Shown one piece after another: positions 1-7,506 of a stretch of 64,000 nucleotides of DNA. Made by a program: the position numbers and the translations under genes. Location of the stretch: NCBI RefSeq assembly GCF_002531575.1, contig NZ_NWTI01000015.1, forward strand, positions 124,001 to 188,000, written 5' to 3'. The notes under the pieces are model-generated. The model ran no database searches and had not been told where the DNA came from. It saw only the letters and a program-made list of their open reading frames with translations. Positions within the stretch are counted from its first letter, which is position 1. Each line of letters starts with the position of its first letter. This DNA comes from Bradyrhizobium sp. Y36 (GTDB lineage Bacteria > Pseudomonadota > Alphaproteobacteria > Rhizobiales > Xanthobacteraceae).

Positions 1-220
1 TCGGGCGCAGCATCAGATGATAGGTGTTGCCGAGCACGATGTCGGCACCGGCATCGCGCACCTCGCGCCAGTGCATGCCCTTCATGGCACCGGCTGTGCC
101 GACCGGCATGAAGGCTGGCGTCCGAACCACGCCATGCGGTGTGGTCAGGCGCCCCGTGCGCGCGGCGCCATCGGTGGCGAGCAACTCAAAGTGATTGGGA
201 AGGTCATTGTCGGGAGTCAT
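1..220 (-). CDS. tgt: queuine/preQ1 tRNA-ribosyltransferase (Tgt), N-terminal part
   Basis: Reads from the ATG at 220 leftwards off the window edge, so only the first 73 residues are present. They match the N-terminus of bacterial Tgt: a start of the type [15 protein letters not shown], then [15 protein letters not shown] and [16 protein letters not shown]. Tgt exchanges guanine-34 for preQ1 in GU(N)-anticodon tRNAs. queA, the next step of the queuosine pathway, lies at 4795-5868 on the same strand. The two are often adjacent in alphaproteobacteria but are 4.6 kb apart here. The active-site residues lie outside the window. Confidence 0.93.
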   Translation of the reverse strand, partial: MTPDNDLPNHFELLATDGAARTGRLTTPHGVVRTPAFMPVGTAGAMKGMHWREVRDAGADIVLGNTYHLMLRP

Positions 221-333
221 GGCGGTGCTTATTGCGTGTTGGAAGAGGCCGATCAACCCGCCCATGTCGTGCCGCGAGCCGGCTTCTGCCTCAGACTGGG
301 ACACAATCGCGGCGGATATCCGCGCCTCCGCCC

Positions 334-362
334 TTGTTAAACAAAACGATACCGTGTAGTTT
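334..362 (+). promoter_or_regulatory. promoter with overlapping 19-bp palindromic operator
   Basis: A -35-like TTGTTA (334-339) and a -10-like TAGTTT (357-362) are 17 bp apart. An imperfect palindrome AAACGATACCGTGTAGTTT (344-362) covers the spacer and the -10. Nearly the same palindrome sits on the promoter at 2551-2581 on the other side of the TetR gene, which makes it the likely TetR operator. The architecture implies repression by promoter occlusion. Confidence 0.6.
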
Positions 363-437
363 TATCACAGGGGTTGGACGAGATGCCGCGGCGAGGTTTG
401 CCGGCGGCGGGAATTGCGTGATCGCCAGCCACCGACA

Positions 438-1619
438 ATGCCTCTGCCTTCGTGTTCGACTGACGCCTTCGGCCATTTGCAGGACCGGATCAGACCGGCC
501 CGCCGGCTGACCGCAGCCCTGGCCCTGACCGTGAGCCTCGCGCTCGGCGCCTGTACGTCCCTGCCCCGCACGCCGTACACCGCCGCCGAGGCCAGCACGT
601 CGCGCGTGCTCGCGATCGATGGCCTCAGGCGTTACGCCGACGACCCCGTCACCAAGTTCAGCTTCGAGAAGGACACCAGCACCGCGACCAGGTCCTATCT
701 GGCGCTCTCCGGCGGCGGTGCCGACGGCGCCTACGGCGTCGGCGTGCTCAACGGCTGGACCGCGGCGAGAACCCGCCCCGCCTTCTCCGTCGTCTCGGGC
801 GTCAGCACCGGCGGCCTGATCGCGCCGTTCGCGTTTCTCGGCCCGCAATACGACGACACGCTGAAGGAGGTCTACACCAGCGGCATCGCCGAAAGCCTGC
901 TGAGCGACCCCAGCATCATGCGCGTGCTGTTCGGATCCGGCCTGTTCGGCAACACGCGGCTGCGCGAGCTCGTCGCCCGCTATGTCGGGTCTGAGATCCT
1001 GGCGCAGGTCGCGCGCGAGAACGCCAAGGGACGCAAGCTGCTGATCGTGACCACCGATCTCGACACCCAGCGCACCGCGATCTGGGACATGGGCAAGATC
1101 GCCGCCGTCGGCACGCCCGAGGCGCTCAAGCTGTTTCGCGACGTGATGGCGGCCTCTGCCAGCATTCCCCTGGTGTTTCCGCCGATCATGATCGACGCCG
1201 AGGGCGAGGGCCGCAAGTTTCAGGAGATGCATGTCGACGGCGGCGTGACCGCGCCGGTGCTGACGCTGCCGGAAGCCCTGCTCTTCCAGGGCAGCCGACT
1301 GCCGGGCAGCGCAAAGATGGACATCTACATCCTCGTCAACAAAAAGATCGAACGCAATTTCGAGCTCGTCTCCAACGGCACCATCGACGTCGCCTCGCGC
1401 AGCCTGTCGGCGATCACGCAATCGCAAACGCGCTCGATCATTTACTCGACCTACGATTTCGCCAAGCGAAACCGTCTCGGCTTTCATCTTTCCTACATCG
1501 CGCGCGAATATCCGGCGCCGCCGTCGGAAGGGTTCGACACCGCCTATATGCGGGCGCTCTATCAATACGGATATGACAAGGCCGCGTCCGGGCAGGCCTG
1601 GACCTCCACGGTGCCGTGA
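438..1619 (+). CDS. patatin-like phospholipase family lipoprotein
   Basis: About 393 residues from the first ATG; a TTG at 414 is a possible earlier start. A hydrophobic segment ends in a lipobox LALGAC (Cys39), so it is probably an exported lipoprotein. The patatin fold is shown by the oxyanion-hole motif LSGGGADGAYGVG, the nucleophile elbow GVSTGG (GxSxG serine) and the catalytic-dyad Asp in HVDGGVTAPV. Members of this family hydrolyse acyl esters of lipids by a Ser-Asp dyad. Its promoter carries the operator at 344-362. The TetR gene follows about 135 bp downstream on the same strand. The substrate cannot be told from sequence. Confidence 0.85.
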   Translation: MPLPSCSTDAFGHLQDRIRPARRLTAALALTVSLALGACTSLPRTPYTAAEASTSRVLAIDGLRRYADDPVTKFSFEKDTSTATRSYLALSGGGADGAYGVGVLNGWTAARTRPAFSVVSGVSTGGLIAPFAFLGPQYDDTLKEVYTSGIAESLLSDPSIMRVLFGSGLFGNTRLRELVARYVGSEILAQVARENAKGRKLLIVTTDLDTQRTAIWDMGKIAAVGTPEALKLFRDVMAASASIPLVFPPIMIDAEGEGRKFQEMHVDGGVTAPVLTLPEALLFQGSRLPGSAKMDIYILVNKKIERNFELVSNGTIDVASRSLSAITQSQTRSIIYSTYDFAKRNRLGFHLSYIAREYPAPPSEGFDTAYMRALYQYGYDKAASGQAWTSTVP

Positions 1620-1653
1620 GGTTTGGTGGAGGAACGCCGGTCTGCTGAAACCG

Positions 1654-1665
1654 TTGACGATACGG
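1654..1665 (+). promoter_or_regulatory. operator half-site overlapping a -35-like element before tetR
   Basis: ACGATACGG (1657-1665) repeats the left half of the two palindromes at 344-362 and 2563-2581 and overlaps a -35-like TTGACG (1654-1659). The right half is not conserved. It suggests weak autoregulation of the TetR gene. Confidence 0.35.
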
Positions 1666-1754
1666 CCAGTTCGGCCAGATTCGCGATGACGCCTCGCCTC
1701 CTGCGCGATATAGAGCGAATGACGACTGTCGGAAACGCGCACGAATCATTGGGC

Positions 1755-2501
1755 ATGGGATTGACTGCGACCAGGACGAGACCGGCAGCGCCGCGGCGCG
1801 AGGTGCAGAAATCGCGCGGCGGCCGGCCGACGAAATCCGCAGCCATCGAGCGCGACCAGCGGCTGATCGAGGTCGCCACCCGCCTGTTCCTGGATCGCGG
1901 TTTCGACGCCACCTCGCTCGACGCGGTGGCGGAAGCGGCGCGGGTCAGCAAGCCCACCGTCTATTCCCGCTACGGCGACAAGCGCGGCCTGTTCGCCGCC
2001 GTGCTCCGGCGCGAGATCGCGCGCTGGCTTGCGCCGCTCTCGGCGGCGGCGGAGACGCAACTCTCCAGTGCCTCGGACATCTCCGTCGAGCAGCGGCTGA
2101 TCGAGATCGGACGCGAGATGCTGACCTTCACCTGCGGTCCCGATGCCGTCGCCTTCAGCCGCATGATGACGTCGCAGGCCATCAACTTCCCCGACGTCGC
2201 CAAGCTCGGCAAGGAGGAAGGCTGGCTCAAGGCCGTCGCCACCACGGCACGCTTCTTCGACCGCCTGGTGGCGCAAGGCGCGCTCGACATCGAGGACACC
2301 ACCATCGCAGCGGAAGTGTTCCTCGACGTCGTCGTCGGTCACACCCACCGCCTGGCGACGTTCGGAACGGCACTCGAGATGAAGGCCGCGGAAAAGCGCA
2401 TGCGCACGGCCATCAAGCTGTTCCTCGCCGGTGCTCTGGGACCTGCCGATCGCGTCCAAAGCGCCGCCAAAGCCGCGCCACGCCGGCGCCCCGCCCGCTG
2501 A
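1755..2501 (+). CDS. TetR/AcrR family transcriptional regulator
   Basis: About 248 residues from ATG 1755. In-frame ATGs at 1719 and 1686 are alternatives, and no ribosome site settles the choice. After a basic N-terminal tail (KSRGGRPTK) comes a typical TetR HTH: ATRLFLDRGFDATSLDAVAE, then ARVSKPTVYSRYGDKRGLF as recognition helix. The C-terminal half is helical, of the AefR-like TetR_C type, and should bind an unknown small ligand. Two nearly identical palindromes flank the gene, over the promoters of the patatin lipoprotein and the PepSY protein, and a half-site lies just upstream of the gene itself. It is therefore probably the local repressor of all three. Confidence 0.88.
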   Translation: MGLTATRTRPAAPRREVQKSRGGRPTKSAAIERDQRLIEVATRLFLDRGFDATSLDAVAEAARVSKPTVYSRYGDKRGLFAAVLRREIARWLAPLSAAAETQLSSASDISVEQRLIEIGREMLTFTCGPDAVAFSRMMTSQAINFPDVAKLGKEEGWLKAVATTARFFDRLVAQGALDIEDTTIAAEVFLDVVVGHTHRLATFGTALEMKAAEKRMRTAIKLFLAGALGPADRVQSAAKAAPRRRPAR

Positions 2502-2550
2502 CAATTCCGTGAGATGCCCGCTTTCCCCGCGGGGGACGCCGCCGGCTCCA

Positions 2551-2581
2551 TTGACCGAAATAAAACGATACGGTATGGTTT
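2551..2581 (+). promoter_or_regulatory. promoter with overlapping TetR-type operator
   Basis: TTGACC (2551-2556) and TATGGT (2574-2579) are spaced by 17 bp and form the best promoter of this block. The 19-bp palindrome AAACGATACGGTATGGTTT (2563-2581) covers the spacer and the -10. It matches the operator at 344-362 at 15 of 19 positions and is more symmetrical. The next gene start is at 2755, leaving a leader of about 170 nt in which I see nothing else. Confidence 0.65.
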
Positions 2582-2754
2582 AGTTATAAGCGATACGGGC
2601 TGCCCTTTTTCACCAGCCCCAAAGGTGGCCCGTCCCGCTGAGATCGCCGCACCGGGTACAGCCCGGGGCGGCGCTCCGCGGCCGGCCGATGCCCAAGGCC
2701 GGCCGCGAATTCTTTACGATCATCCGGCACACTCGCTGGCCGAGGGTTTCGAGC

Positions 2755-3360
2755 ATGACGACAGCCAAACGATGGACCTCAGGACTGCTGGCAATCGCCT
2801 TGCCCGCGCTGCTCCTCGCGGCGCCCGCGCAGGCGATCGTGACCGCGGGCAGCACGCCGGCCGCCCTGCACAGCGAAACGGATGGTGACGCCGCGGCTGA
2901 CCGCCAGGCCGTCAGCCGCGAGATCGAACGCTTCCGCAGTTCGTCGATCTCGATCAGCCAGGCCATGGCAATTGCCGAAGGCCGGCACGCCGGCGCCACC
3001 ACGGCGGATGTGAGTTTTGACGGGGCCGCCGGCGTGCCGGTGTATCGGGTGAAGACCCTGCACAACGACCGGATCTGGCGCCACACCATCAATGCTGCGA
3101 CCGGCGAGTTCGTCGGCGGAGAGGCCGCCCTCCCCCTTGCCGAGCTCGATCACGAGGACCGCGACAACCTCGCAGCGCTCGGCGCGATCAGGCACCGCCT
3201 CGCCGACGCCGTCCAGGTCGCCGAACGCGCCGCCTCCGGCAAGGCGATCAGCGGTGGCCTCGTGCGCGAACGCGGCCGGCTCAATTTTGCGATCGTCGTG
3301 ATCAGCGGGGACGACCTCAAGGAGGTCATCCTGGAGCCGCCCGGCGCGCGGGCGAGATAG
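2755..3360 (+). CDS. secreted PepSY-domain protein
   Basis: 201 residues from ATG 2755, chosen because a clean signal peptide begins there (basic MTTAKRW, hydrophobic core, cleavage near APAQA). Two PepSY-like units follow. The first has the helix ISISQAMAIAEGRHAG and the strand VYRVKTLHNDRIWRHTINAA, ending TGEFVG. The second covers about residues 135-195 (HRLADAVQVAERAASGKAI and FAIVVISGDDLKEVIL). PepSY domains are found in periplasmic inhibitors and modulators of peptidases and in membrane redox proteins. Nothing enzymatic is visible. Its promoter carries the second operator, so it is probably co-regulated with the patatin lipoprotein. Confidence 0.8.
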   Translation: MTTAKRWTSGLLAIALPALLLAAPAQAIVTAGSTPAALHSETDGDAAADRQAVSREIERFRSSSISISQAMAIAEGRHAGATTADVSFDGAAGVPVYRVKTLHNDRIWRHTINAATGEFVGGEAALPLAELDHEDRDNLAALGAIRHRLADAVQVAERAASGKAISGGLVRERGRLNFAIVVISGDDLKEVILEPPGARAR

Positions 3361-3402
3361 CAACGGGACTCGGTCCCCGGCATTGACCGGGGCGAAAAGC
3401 CA

Positions 3403-3431
3403 TTGACGGCTGCCAGACTCTCCCGCATAAG
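3403..3431 (+). promoter_or_regulatory. promoter of the asd leader
   Basis: TTGACG (3403-3408) and CATAAG (3426-3431) have a 17-bp spacer. Transcription would begin at about 3437-3440, at or next to the leader-peptide ATG at 3440, so the mRNA would be leaderless or almost so. Known alphaproteobacterial attenuator peptides such as trpL of Sinorhizobium start in this way. Confidence 0.55.
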
Positions 3432-3439
3432 TCGCCGCC

Positions 3440-3511
3440 ATGTTCACGACCACCAAACGCACGACCAAAACCACCACGGCCCCAGGGGCCCGGGGAGGCG
3501 TGCGCGCGTAG
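3440..3511 (+). CDS. threonine-rich leader peptide of asd
   Basis: A 23-codon ORF reading MFTTTKRTTKTTTAPGARGG and ending VRA before TAG. Eight of its first 13 codons are Thr (ACG/ACC), with two Lys codons among them. It lies between a promoter (3403-3431) and an intrinsic terminator (3542-3573) upstream of asd, whose product leads to Thr, Met, Ile and Lys/DAP. This is the arrangement of a ribosome-mediated attenuator that senses charged tRNA-Thr. No ribosome site precedes the ATG, consistent with leaderless translation. The function is inferred from layout. Confidence 0.75.
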   Translation: MFTTTKRTTKTTTAPGARGGVRA

Positions 3512-3541
3512 GTCGTCGACTTAAACGCATCATCTCTACCG

Positions 3542-3573
3542 AAGCCCCGCCCTCGATGGTCCGGGGCTTTTTT
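3542..3573 (+). terminator. attenuator terminator upstream of asd
   Basis: An 8-bp stem AAGCCCCG/CGGGGCTT (3542-3549 with 3562-3569) has a 12-nt loop and a run of T (3568-3573). CGGGG at 3491-3495 in the leader can pair with CCCCG at 3545-3549, which would prevent the terminator. That same leader segment adjoins a GGCCC-CAG-GGGCC hairpin (3478-3490) that overlaps the end of the Thr codons. The 1:2, 2:3, 3:4 logic of an attenuator is therefore present. Confidence 0.8.
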
Positions 3574-3591
3574 GTTGTCTGAATCGCAACT

Positions 3592-3636
3592 GCATGATCC
3601 GGAAAAGTGGAATCCGGTTTTCCGATCAGATCATGC
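3592..3636 (+). repeat. 45-bp palindromic intergenic repeat
   Basis: The ends GCATGATC and GATCATGC are perfect inverted repeats around a GGAAAA...TTTTCC inner palindrome. From memory, palindromes of this kind (GCATGATCCGGAAAA at one end, TTTTCCG...GATCATGC at the other) are dispersed in Bradyrhizobium intergenic regions. It lies between the attenuator and the asd ribosome site and could fold in the asd 5' UTR. Confidence 0.75.
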
Positions 3637-3662
3637 TCAACTGAAACGGAATGGAGGACAAA

Positions 3663-4688
3663 GTGAGTAACGATCCCGTCGTCGCGATTGTCGGCGTCAC
3701 CGGTGCGGTGGGCGCCGAATTCATCGCCACCATGGACAAGCGCGGCTTTCGCGTCGGCAAGCTCAAGGCGCTCGCCAGCGCCCGCTCGGCCGGCAAGACG
3801 GTATCGTTCCGCGGCCAGCCGGTCGTGATCGAGGAGCTGACCGAGCGTTCCTTCGAGGGCGTCGACATCGCCCTGTTCTCCGCCGGCGGCAGCATCTCGA
3901 AGAAGTACGCGCCGATCGCGGTCAAGTCGGGCGCGGTCGTGGTCGACAATTCCTCCGCCTTCCGCATGGACCCGAACGTGCCGCTGGTGATCCCCGAGAT
4001 CAACGCGAACCGCATCAGGGATCACAAGGGCATCATCGCCAATCCGAACTGCGCCGCGATCACCGCGCTGGTGCCGCTGTGGCCGATCCACCAGAAGAAC
4101 CGCATCAAGCGCGTGATCATCTCGACCTACCAGGCCGCGTCCGGCGCCGGCGCCGCCGCGATGGAGGAGCTGGTCGAATCCACCCGCGCCAATCTCAACG
4201 GGCAGGTCTATACGCCCAAGGTGATGCCGCACCCCTACGCCTTCAACCTCTTCAACCACAACACCGCTGTTGATCCCGAGACCGGCTACAACGACGAAGA
4301 GACCAAGGTCATCAAGGAGACCCGCAAGATCTTCGAGGACGAGAAGATCGCGATCGGCGTCACCTGCGTCCGCGTGCCGGTGCTGCGCGCGCATTGCGAG
4401 GCCATCACCTTCGAATGCGAGAAGCCGATTACCGAGGACCAGGTCCGCGCCATCATGGCGCAGGCGCCCGGCGTGAAGGTGGTCGACGACCGCGCCAGGA
4501 ACTACTTCCCGATGCCGATCGACGCCTCGGGCCAGGACGACGTGCTGGTCGGCCGCATCCGCAAGGACCTCAGCGATCCCTCGGGCCATTCGATCTCGAT
4601 GTTCGTGGCGGCCGATCAGCTGCTGAAGGGCGCGGCGCTGAACGCCGTGCAGATCGCCGAGCTGTTGCCGCAGCGGGTGATGGCGTAA
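3663..4688 (+). CDS. asd: aspartate-semialdehyde dehydrogenase
   Basis: 341 residues. I choose GTG 3663 because GGAGG at 3653-3657 is then ideally placed; the upstream ATG 3651 overlaps that site. It reduces aspartyl-phosphate to aspartate semialdehyde with NADPH, the branch point to Lys/DAP, Met, Thr and Ile. Visible are the nucleotide-binding start VAIVGVTGAVGAEF, the active-site Cys130 in IIANPNCAAITA, the segment TYQAASGAGAAAMEEL and the His-containing RVPVLRAHCEAI. It is preceded by a Thr-rich leader peptide and attenuator. No other amino-acid biosynthesis gene adjoins it. Confidence 0.97.
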   Translation: MSNDPVVAIVGVTGAVGAEFIATMDKRGFRVGKLKALASARSAGKTVSFRGQPVVIEELTERSFEGVDIALFSAGGSISKKYAPIAVKSGAVVVDNSSAFRMDPNVPLVIPEINANRIRDHKGIIANPNCAAITALVPLWPIHQKNRIKRVIISTYQAASGAGAAAMEELVESTRANLNGQVYTPKVMPHPYAFNLFNHNTAVDPETGYNDEETKVIKETRKIFEDEKIAIGVTCVRVPVLRAHCEAITFECEKPITEDQVRAIMAQAPGVKVVDDRARNYFPMPIDASGQDDVLVGRIRKDLSDPSGHSISMFVAADQLLKGAALNAVQIAELLPQRVMA

Positions 4689-4710
4689 CGGCGCAGCAAC
4701 GGGTGTCGGA

Positions 4711-4797
4711 GGGTGGGCAAAGGCGCGCAAGCGCCGTGCCCACCACTCTCACCCCTCATCAAGAAAGACGTGGGCACGCTTCGCTTTGCCCACCCTA
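4711..4797. repeat. inverted repeat of the GGTGGGCAAAG...CTTTGCCCACC type
   Basis: The left arm GGGTGGGCAAAG (4711-4722) is complementary to the right arm CTTTGCCCACCC near 4784-4795, with an inner hairpin GGCGC-GCAA-GCGCC (4722-4735). It fills the convergent gap between asd and queA, and its right end touches the queA stop codon. I recall this sequence as a common Bradyrhizobium intergenic repeat. It may act as a bidirectional transcription end. Confidence 0.7.
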
Positions 4798-5868
4798 CGG
4801 CACTGCCCGAAACAACAGGCACGCATCGCCATACGAATAGAAGCGATAGCCGTTCGCGATGGCGTGCGCATAGGCCTGCTTCATCGTATCGAGCCCCGAG
4901 AACGCCGACACCAGCATGAACAGCGTTGACTTCGGCAGATGGAAGTTCGTCATCAGGACATCCACCGCGCGGAAGCGATAGCCGGGGGTGATGAAGATCG
5001 AGGTCTCCGCGGTGAATGGCTCGATCGTGCCGTCTTCGCTCGCCGCGCTTTCCAGCAGACGCAATGACGTGGTGCCCACGGCGACGATGCGGCCGCCGTT
5101 CTTCCGCGCGCTGTTGAGCCGCTCGGCCGTCTCGGCCGAGATCGTGCCCCACTCGGCATGCATCTTGTGGCCGTCGGTGTCGTCCACCTTCACCGGCAGG
5201 AAGGTCCCTGCCCCGACATGCAGCGTGACGCGGTTGAGACCGACGCCGCGCGCGTGCAGCGCCTGCTCCAGCGCGGGCGTGAAATGCAGGCCCGCGGTCG
5301 GCGCGGCGACCGCGCCTTCGTTCGCGGCGAACATGGTCTGGTAGTCGGCGAGGTCCTGATCGTCCGGCGTGCGCTTGGACGCGATGTAGGGCGGCAGCGG
5401 CGGGCTGCCGAGATCGGCGATGGCCTGGTCGAGCGCCGGGCCATGGAACGAGAACGACAGCGTCACCTCGCCCTCGAAGCCCTTGGCTTCGACCTCGGCA
5501 TCGAGATGGCCGAGCAGGCAGACCTTGCCTTCATTGCCGAAGCGGATTCGATCGCCGGCGACGAGTTTCTTCGCGGGCTTCACCAGCGCCTGCCAGCGCG
5601 AGCCGTCGAGCCGCTTGATCAGCGTCGCCTCGATTCTGGGCTCGGTCTCGCGGCCGATGCGGCGGCCTTTCAATTGCGCTGCGATCACCTTGGTGTCGTT
5701 GACGACGAGCTGGTCGCCCGGCTTCAGCCATGACGGCAGCTCGGCGACGGTCTGGTCGCGCAAGCCTCCGTTCTCGACGACCAGCATCTTCGCGGAGTCG
5801 CGCGGGCTCGCCGGGCGCAACGCGATGCGCTCGGCGGGCAGATCGAAATCGAAGAGATCGGTGCGCAT
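4795..5868 (-). CDS. queA: S-adenosylmethionine:tRNA ribosyltransferase-isomerase
   Basis: 357 residues, a normal length. QueA transfers the ribosyl part of SAM to 7-aminomethyl-7-deazaguanosine in tRNA, giving epoxyqueuosine. Family motifs are [14 protein letters not shown] at the N-terminus, [10 protein letters not shown] in the middle, [10 protein letters not shown], and the C-terminal [19 protein letters not shown] with [17 protein letters not shown]. It is followed on the same strand by convergent asd rather than by tgt, which is at the left edge of the window. A 109-bp repeat separates it from the upstream cyclophilin gene. Confidence 0.97.
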   Translation of the reverse strand: MRTDLFDFDLPAERIALRPASPRDSAKMLVVENGGLRDQTVAELPSWLKPGDQLVVNDTKVIAAQLKGRRIGRETEPRIEATLIKRLDGSRWQALVKPAKKLVAGDRIRFGNEGKVCLLGHLDAEVEAKGFEGEVTLSFSFHGPALDQAIADLGSPPLPPYIASKRTPDDQDLADYQTMFAANEGAVAAPTAGLHFTPALEQALHARGVGLNRVTLHVGAGTFLPVKVDDTDGHKMHAEWGTISAETAERLNSARKNGGRIVAVGTTSLRLLESAASEDGTIEPFTAETSIFITPGYRFRAVDVLMTNFHLPKSTLFMLVSAFSGLDTMKQAYAHAIANGYRFYSYGDACLLFRAVP

Positions 5869-5894
5869 GTCGGGCTCAGCGCCGCACAGTCAGA

Positions 5895-6003
5895 CCCTCA
5901 TGGTGAGGAGGCGCGTAGCGCCGTCTCGAACCATGAAGGCCGAACTGCAGCAGCGGGGCCTTCATCCTTCGAGACGCGCGTTCCGCGCTCCTCAGGATGA
6001 GGG
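5895..6003. repeat. 109-bp inverted repeat between queA and a cyclophilin gene
   Basis: Outer arms CCCTCATGGTGAGGAG and CTCCTCAGGATGAGGG are nearly complementary. Inner arms such as GTCTCGAACCATGAAGGCC and GGCCTTCATCCTTCGAGAC also pair. I recall this as a very abundant dispersed palindrome of Bradyrhizobium intergenic DNA. It would form a long stem in RNA. Confidence 0.75.
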
Positions 6004-6011
6004 TTGTGTCC

Positions 6012-6476
6012 CTATTCCTTGTCAGCCGCCATCCGCGCCTTGACGATCTTGTCGGGGTTCTGCACCGGCTCGCCGCGCTTGATCTTGTCGACGTTCTCCA
6101 TGCCGTCGGTGACCTTGCCCCACACCGTGTACTGGTTGTCGAGGAAGCGCGCGTCGTCGAAGCAGATGAAGAACTGGCTGTCGCCGGAATCGGGGCTGGC
6201 CGCGCGCGCCATCGAGGTGGTGCCGCGCACATGCGGCTCCTTGTTGAACTCGGCCTTCAGCTTCTTGCCCGAGCCGCCGGTGCCGGTGCCCTGCGGGCAG
6301 CCGGTCTGCGCCATGAAGCCCTCGATCACACGGTGGAACACGATGCCGTCGTAGAAGCCCTCACGGACCAGTTCCTTGATGCGCGCGACGTGGCCGGGCG
6401 CGAGGTCAGGACGCATCTCGATGGTGACGGGGCCTTGCGTGGTCTCGAGGATCAGGGTGTTTTCGGTGACGCTCAT
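6012..6476 (-). CDS. cytosolic peptidyl-prolyl cis-trans isomerase (cyclophilin type)
   Basis: 154 residues without a signal peptide. Cyclophilin core motifs are present: FHRVIEGFMAQTGCPQGTG with the catalytic Arg and the FxxQ residues, SQFFICFDDARFLD, and YTVWGKVTDGMENVDKI with the Trp of cyclosporin-sensitive types. It speeds cis/trans isomerisation of Xaa-Pro bonds. Its ATG overlaps the TGA of the gene upstream (ATGA at 6473-6476), so the two are translationally coupled. A second cyclophilin with a signal peptide lies one gene further upstream, giving a cytosolic/periplasmic pair in one operon. Confidence 0.95.
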   Translation of the reverse strand: MSVTENTLILETTQGPVTIEMRPDLAPGHVARIKELVREGFYDGIVFHRVIEGFMAQTGCPQGTGTGGSGKKLKAEFNKEPHVRGTTSMARAASPDSGDSQFFICFDDARFLDNQYTVWGKVTDGMENVDKIKRGEPVQNPDKIVKARMAADKE

Positions 6477-6898
6477 GCTCGTCTCTCTTGCGTTGGAGGT
6501 GAAGTCTTGTCGGGTGACGTTTTGCGGTTGCGGAACTGGATCGCGAATGGACGTCCCGCGGCAGCGCCCGCCATTGCATCGGTAAATGGCATCGGCGTGC
6601 AGCGTTGCAACGCCTCCATCACCGCGATCCGGTATTGCAGCCGGTCATTGTCGGAGGCCTCCTGAGACTCATAGGAGATCCTCGGATGGCCCAGAATGTC
6701 GCCGGAGCGGTTAAAGCTCACGACGACGGTGATGTCGAGTGGGCGTGCCTTGGAAGGCGGCGGCGGTCTCCAGCAGGTGCGCAGGTGCCGGAACACGTCC
6801 TGGATGGTGTTGACCGGCCCGTCCTCGGCGGCCGCGCCCGAGGTACCGAGCAGCAGCAGTGCGGCAACCAGCAGGAGCTTGTCGCCACAGCGCGCCAT
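6473..6898 (-). CDS. small secreted protein of unknown function
   Basis: 141 residues with a signal peptide (LLLVAALLLLGTSGAAA). The mature part, with HLRTCWRPPPP, a strand ITVVVSFNRSGDILGHPRIS and the helix VMEALQRCTPMPF, resembles the fold of TonB C-terminal-type domains. That resemblance is weak. Two Cys (in RTCW and QRCTP) could form a disulfide in the periplasm. It sits between a periplasmic and a cytosolic cyclophilin, 8 nt after the first and overlapping the second by 4 nt, so all three are probably one transcript. No function can be named. Confidence 0.75.
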   Translation of the reverse strand: MARCGDKLLLVAALLLLGTSGAAAEDGPVNTIQDVFRHLRTCWRPPPPSKARPLDITVVVSFNRSGDILGHPRISYESQEASDNDRLQYRIAVMEALQRCTPMPFTDAMAGAAAGRPFAIQFRNRKTSPDKTSPPTQERRA

Positions 6899-6906
6899 CG
6901 CGGCTC

Positions 6907-7470
6907 CTATTTGATGTCGGAGGCGACCTGCACCTTCACCATCTTGTCGGGATCGGTCACGGCGCCGCCGGCGGAGCCAGGGGGTGCCTTCTTGAGCTTG
7001 TCGACGACGTCCATGCCCTGCACGACCTCGCCGACCACGGTGTACTGGCCGTCGAGGCTGCCGCCGTCGGCGAACATGATGAAGAACTGGGAGTTGGCGC
7101 TGTCGACGCTGTCGCCGCGCCGGGCCATGCCGACGATCCCGCGGGCAAAATGCACCTTGGAGAATTCCTGCTTCAGGTTCGGATATTTCGATCCGCCGGT
7201 GCCGTTGAAATTCTGGCCGTCACCGGTCTGAGCCATGAAGCCGTCCATGACGCGATGGAACGGCACGTTGTTGTAGTAGCCCTCGCGCGCGAGCTGCTTG
7301 ATGCGCTCGGCATGCTGGGGCGCGATGTCGGTGCGCAGCTTGATGACGATGCGGCCCTTGGTGCTGTCGATGACGATGGCGTTGGCCTTGTCGAGATTGG
7401 CCGGCAATTGCTGCGCCACCGCCGGCACCGCGAACACGAGCGCGGCAAGAACTGCGAGAATTCGGATCAT
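6907..7470 (-). CDS. periplasmic peptidyl-prolyl cis-trans isomerase (cyclophilin type)
   Basis: 187 residues beginning with a signal peptide (MIRILAVLAALVFAVPAVAQ). The cyclophilin motifs are FHRVMDGFMAQTGDGQNFNG, NSQFFIMFADGGSLDGQYTV and VGEVVQGMDVVDKLKK. The usual Trp of the active site is replaced (YTVVGEV), as in bacterial PpiA-type enzymes. It should act on envelope proteins. It heads the three-gene set that continues to the cytosolic paralogue at 6012. coaD lies 36 bp upstream on the same strand and may be part of the transcript. Confidence 0.95.
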   Translation of the reverse strand: MIRILAVLAALVFAVPAVAQQLPANLDKANAIVIDSTKGRIVIKLRTDIAPQHAERIKQLAREGYYNNVPFHRVMDGFMAQTGDGQNFNGTGGSKYPNLKQEFSKVHFARGIVGMARRGDSVDSANSQFFIMFADGGSLDGQYTVVGEVVQGMDVVDKLKKAPPGSAGGAVTDPDKMVKVQVASDIK

Positions 7471-7506
7471 GACAACTCCGGATCAGATGAGAGAAAGCGT
7501 GCGCCG

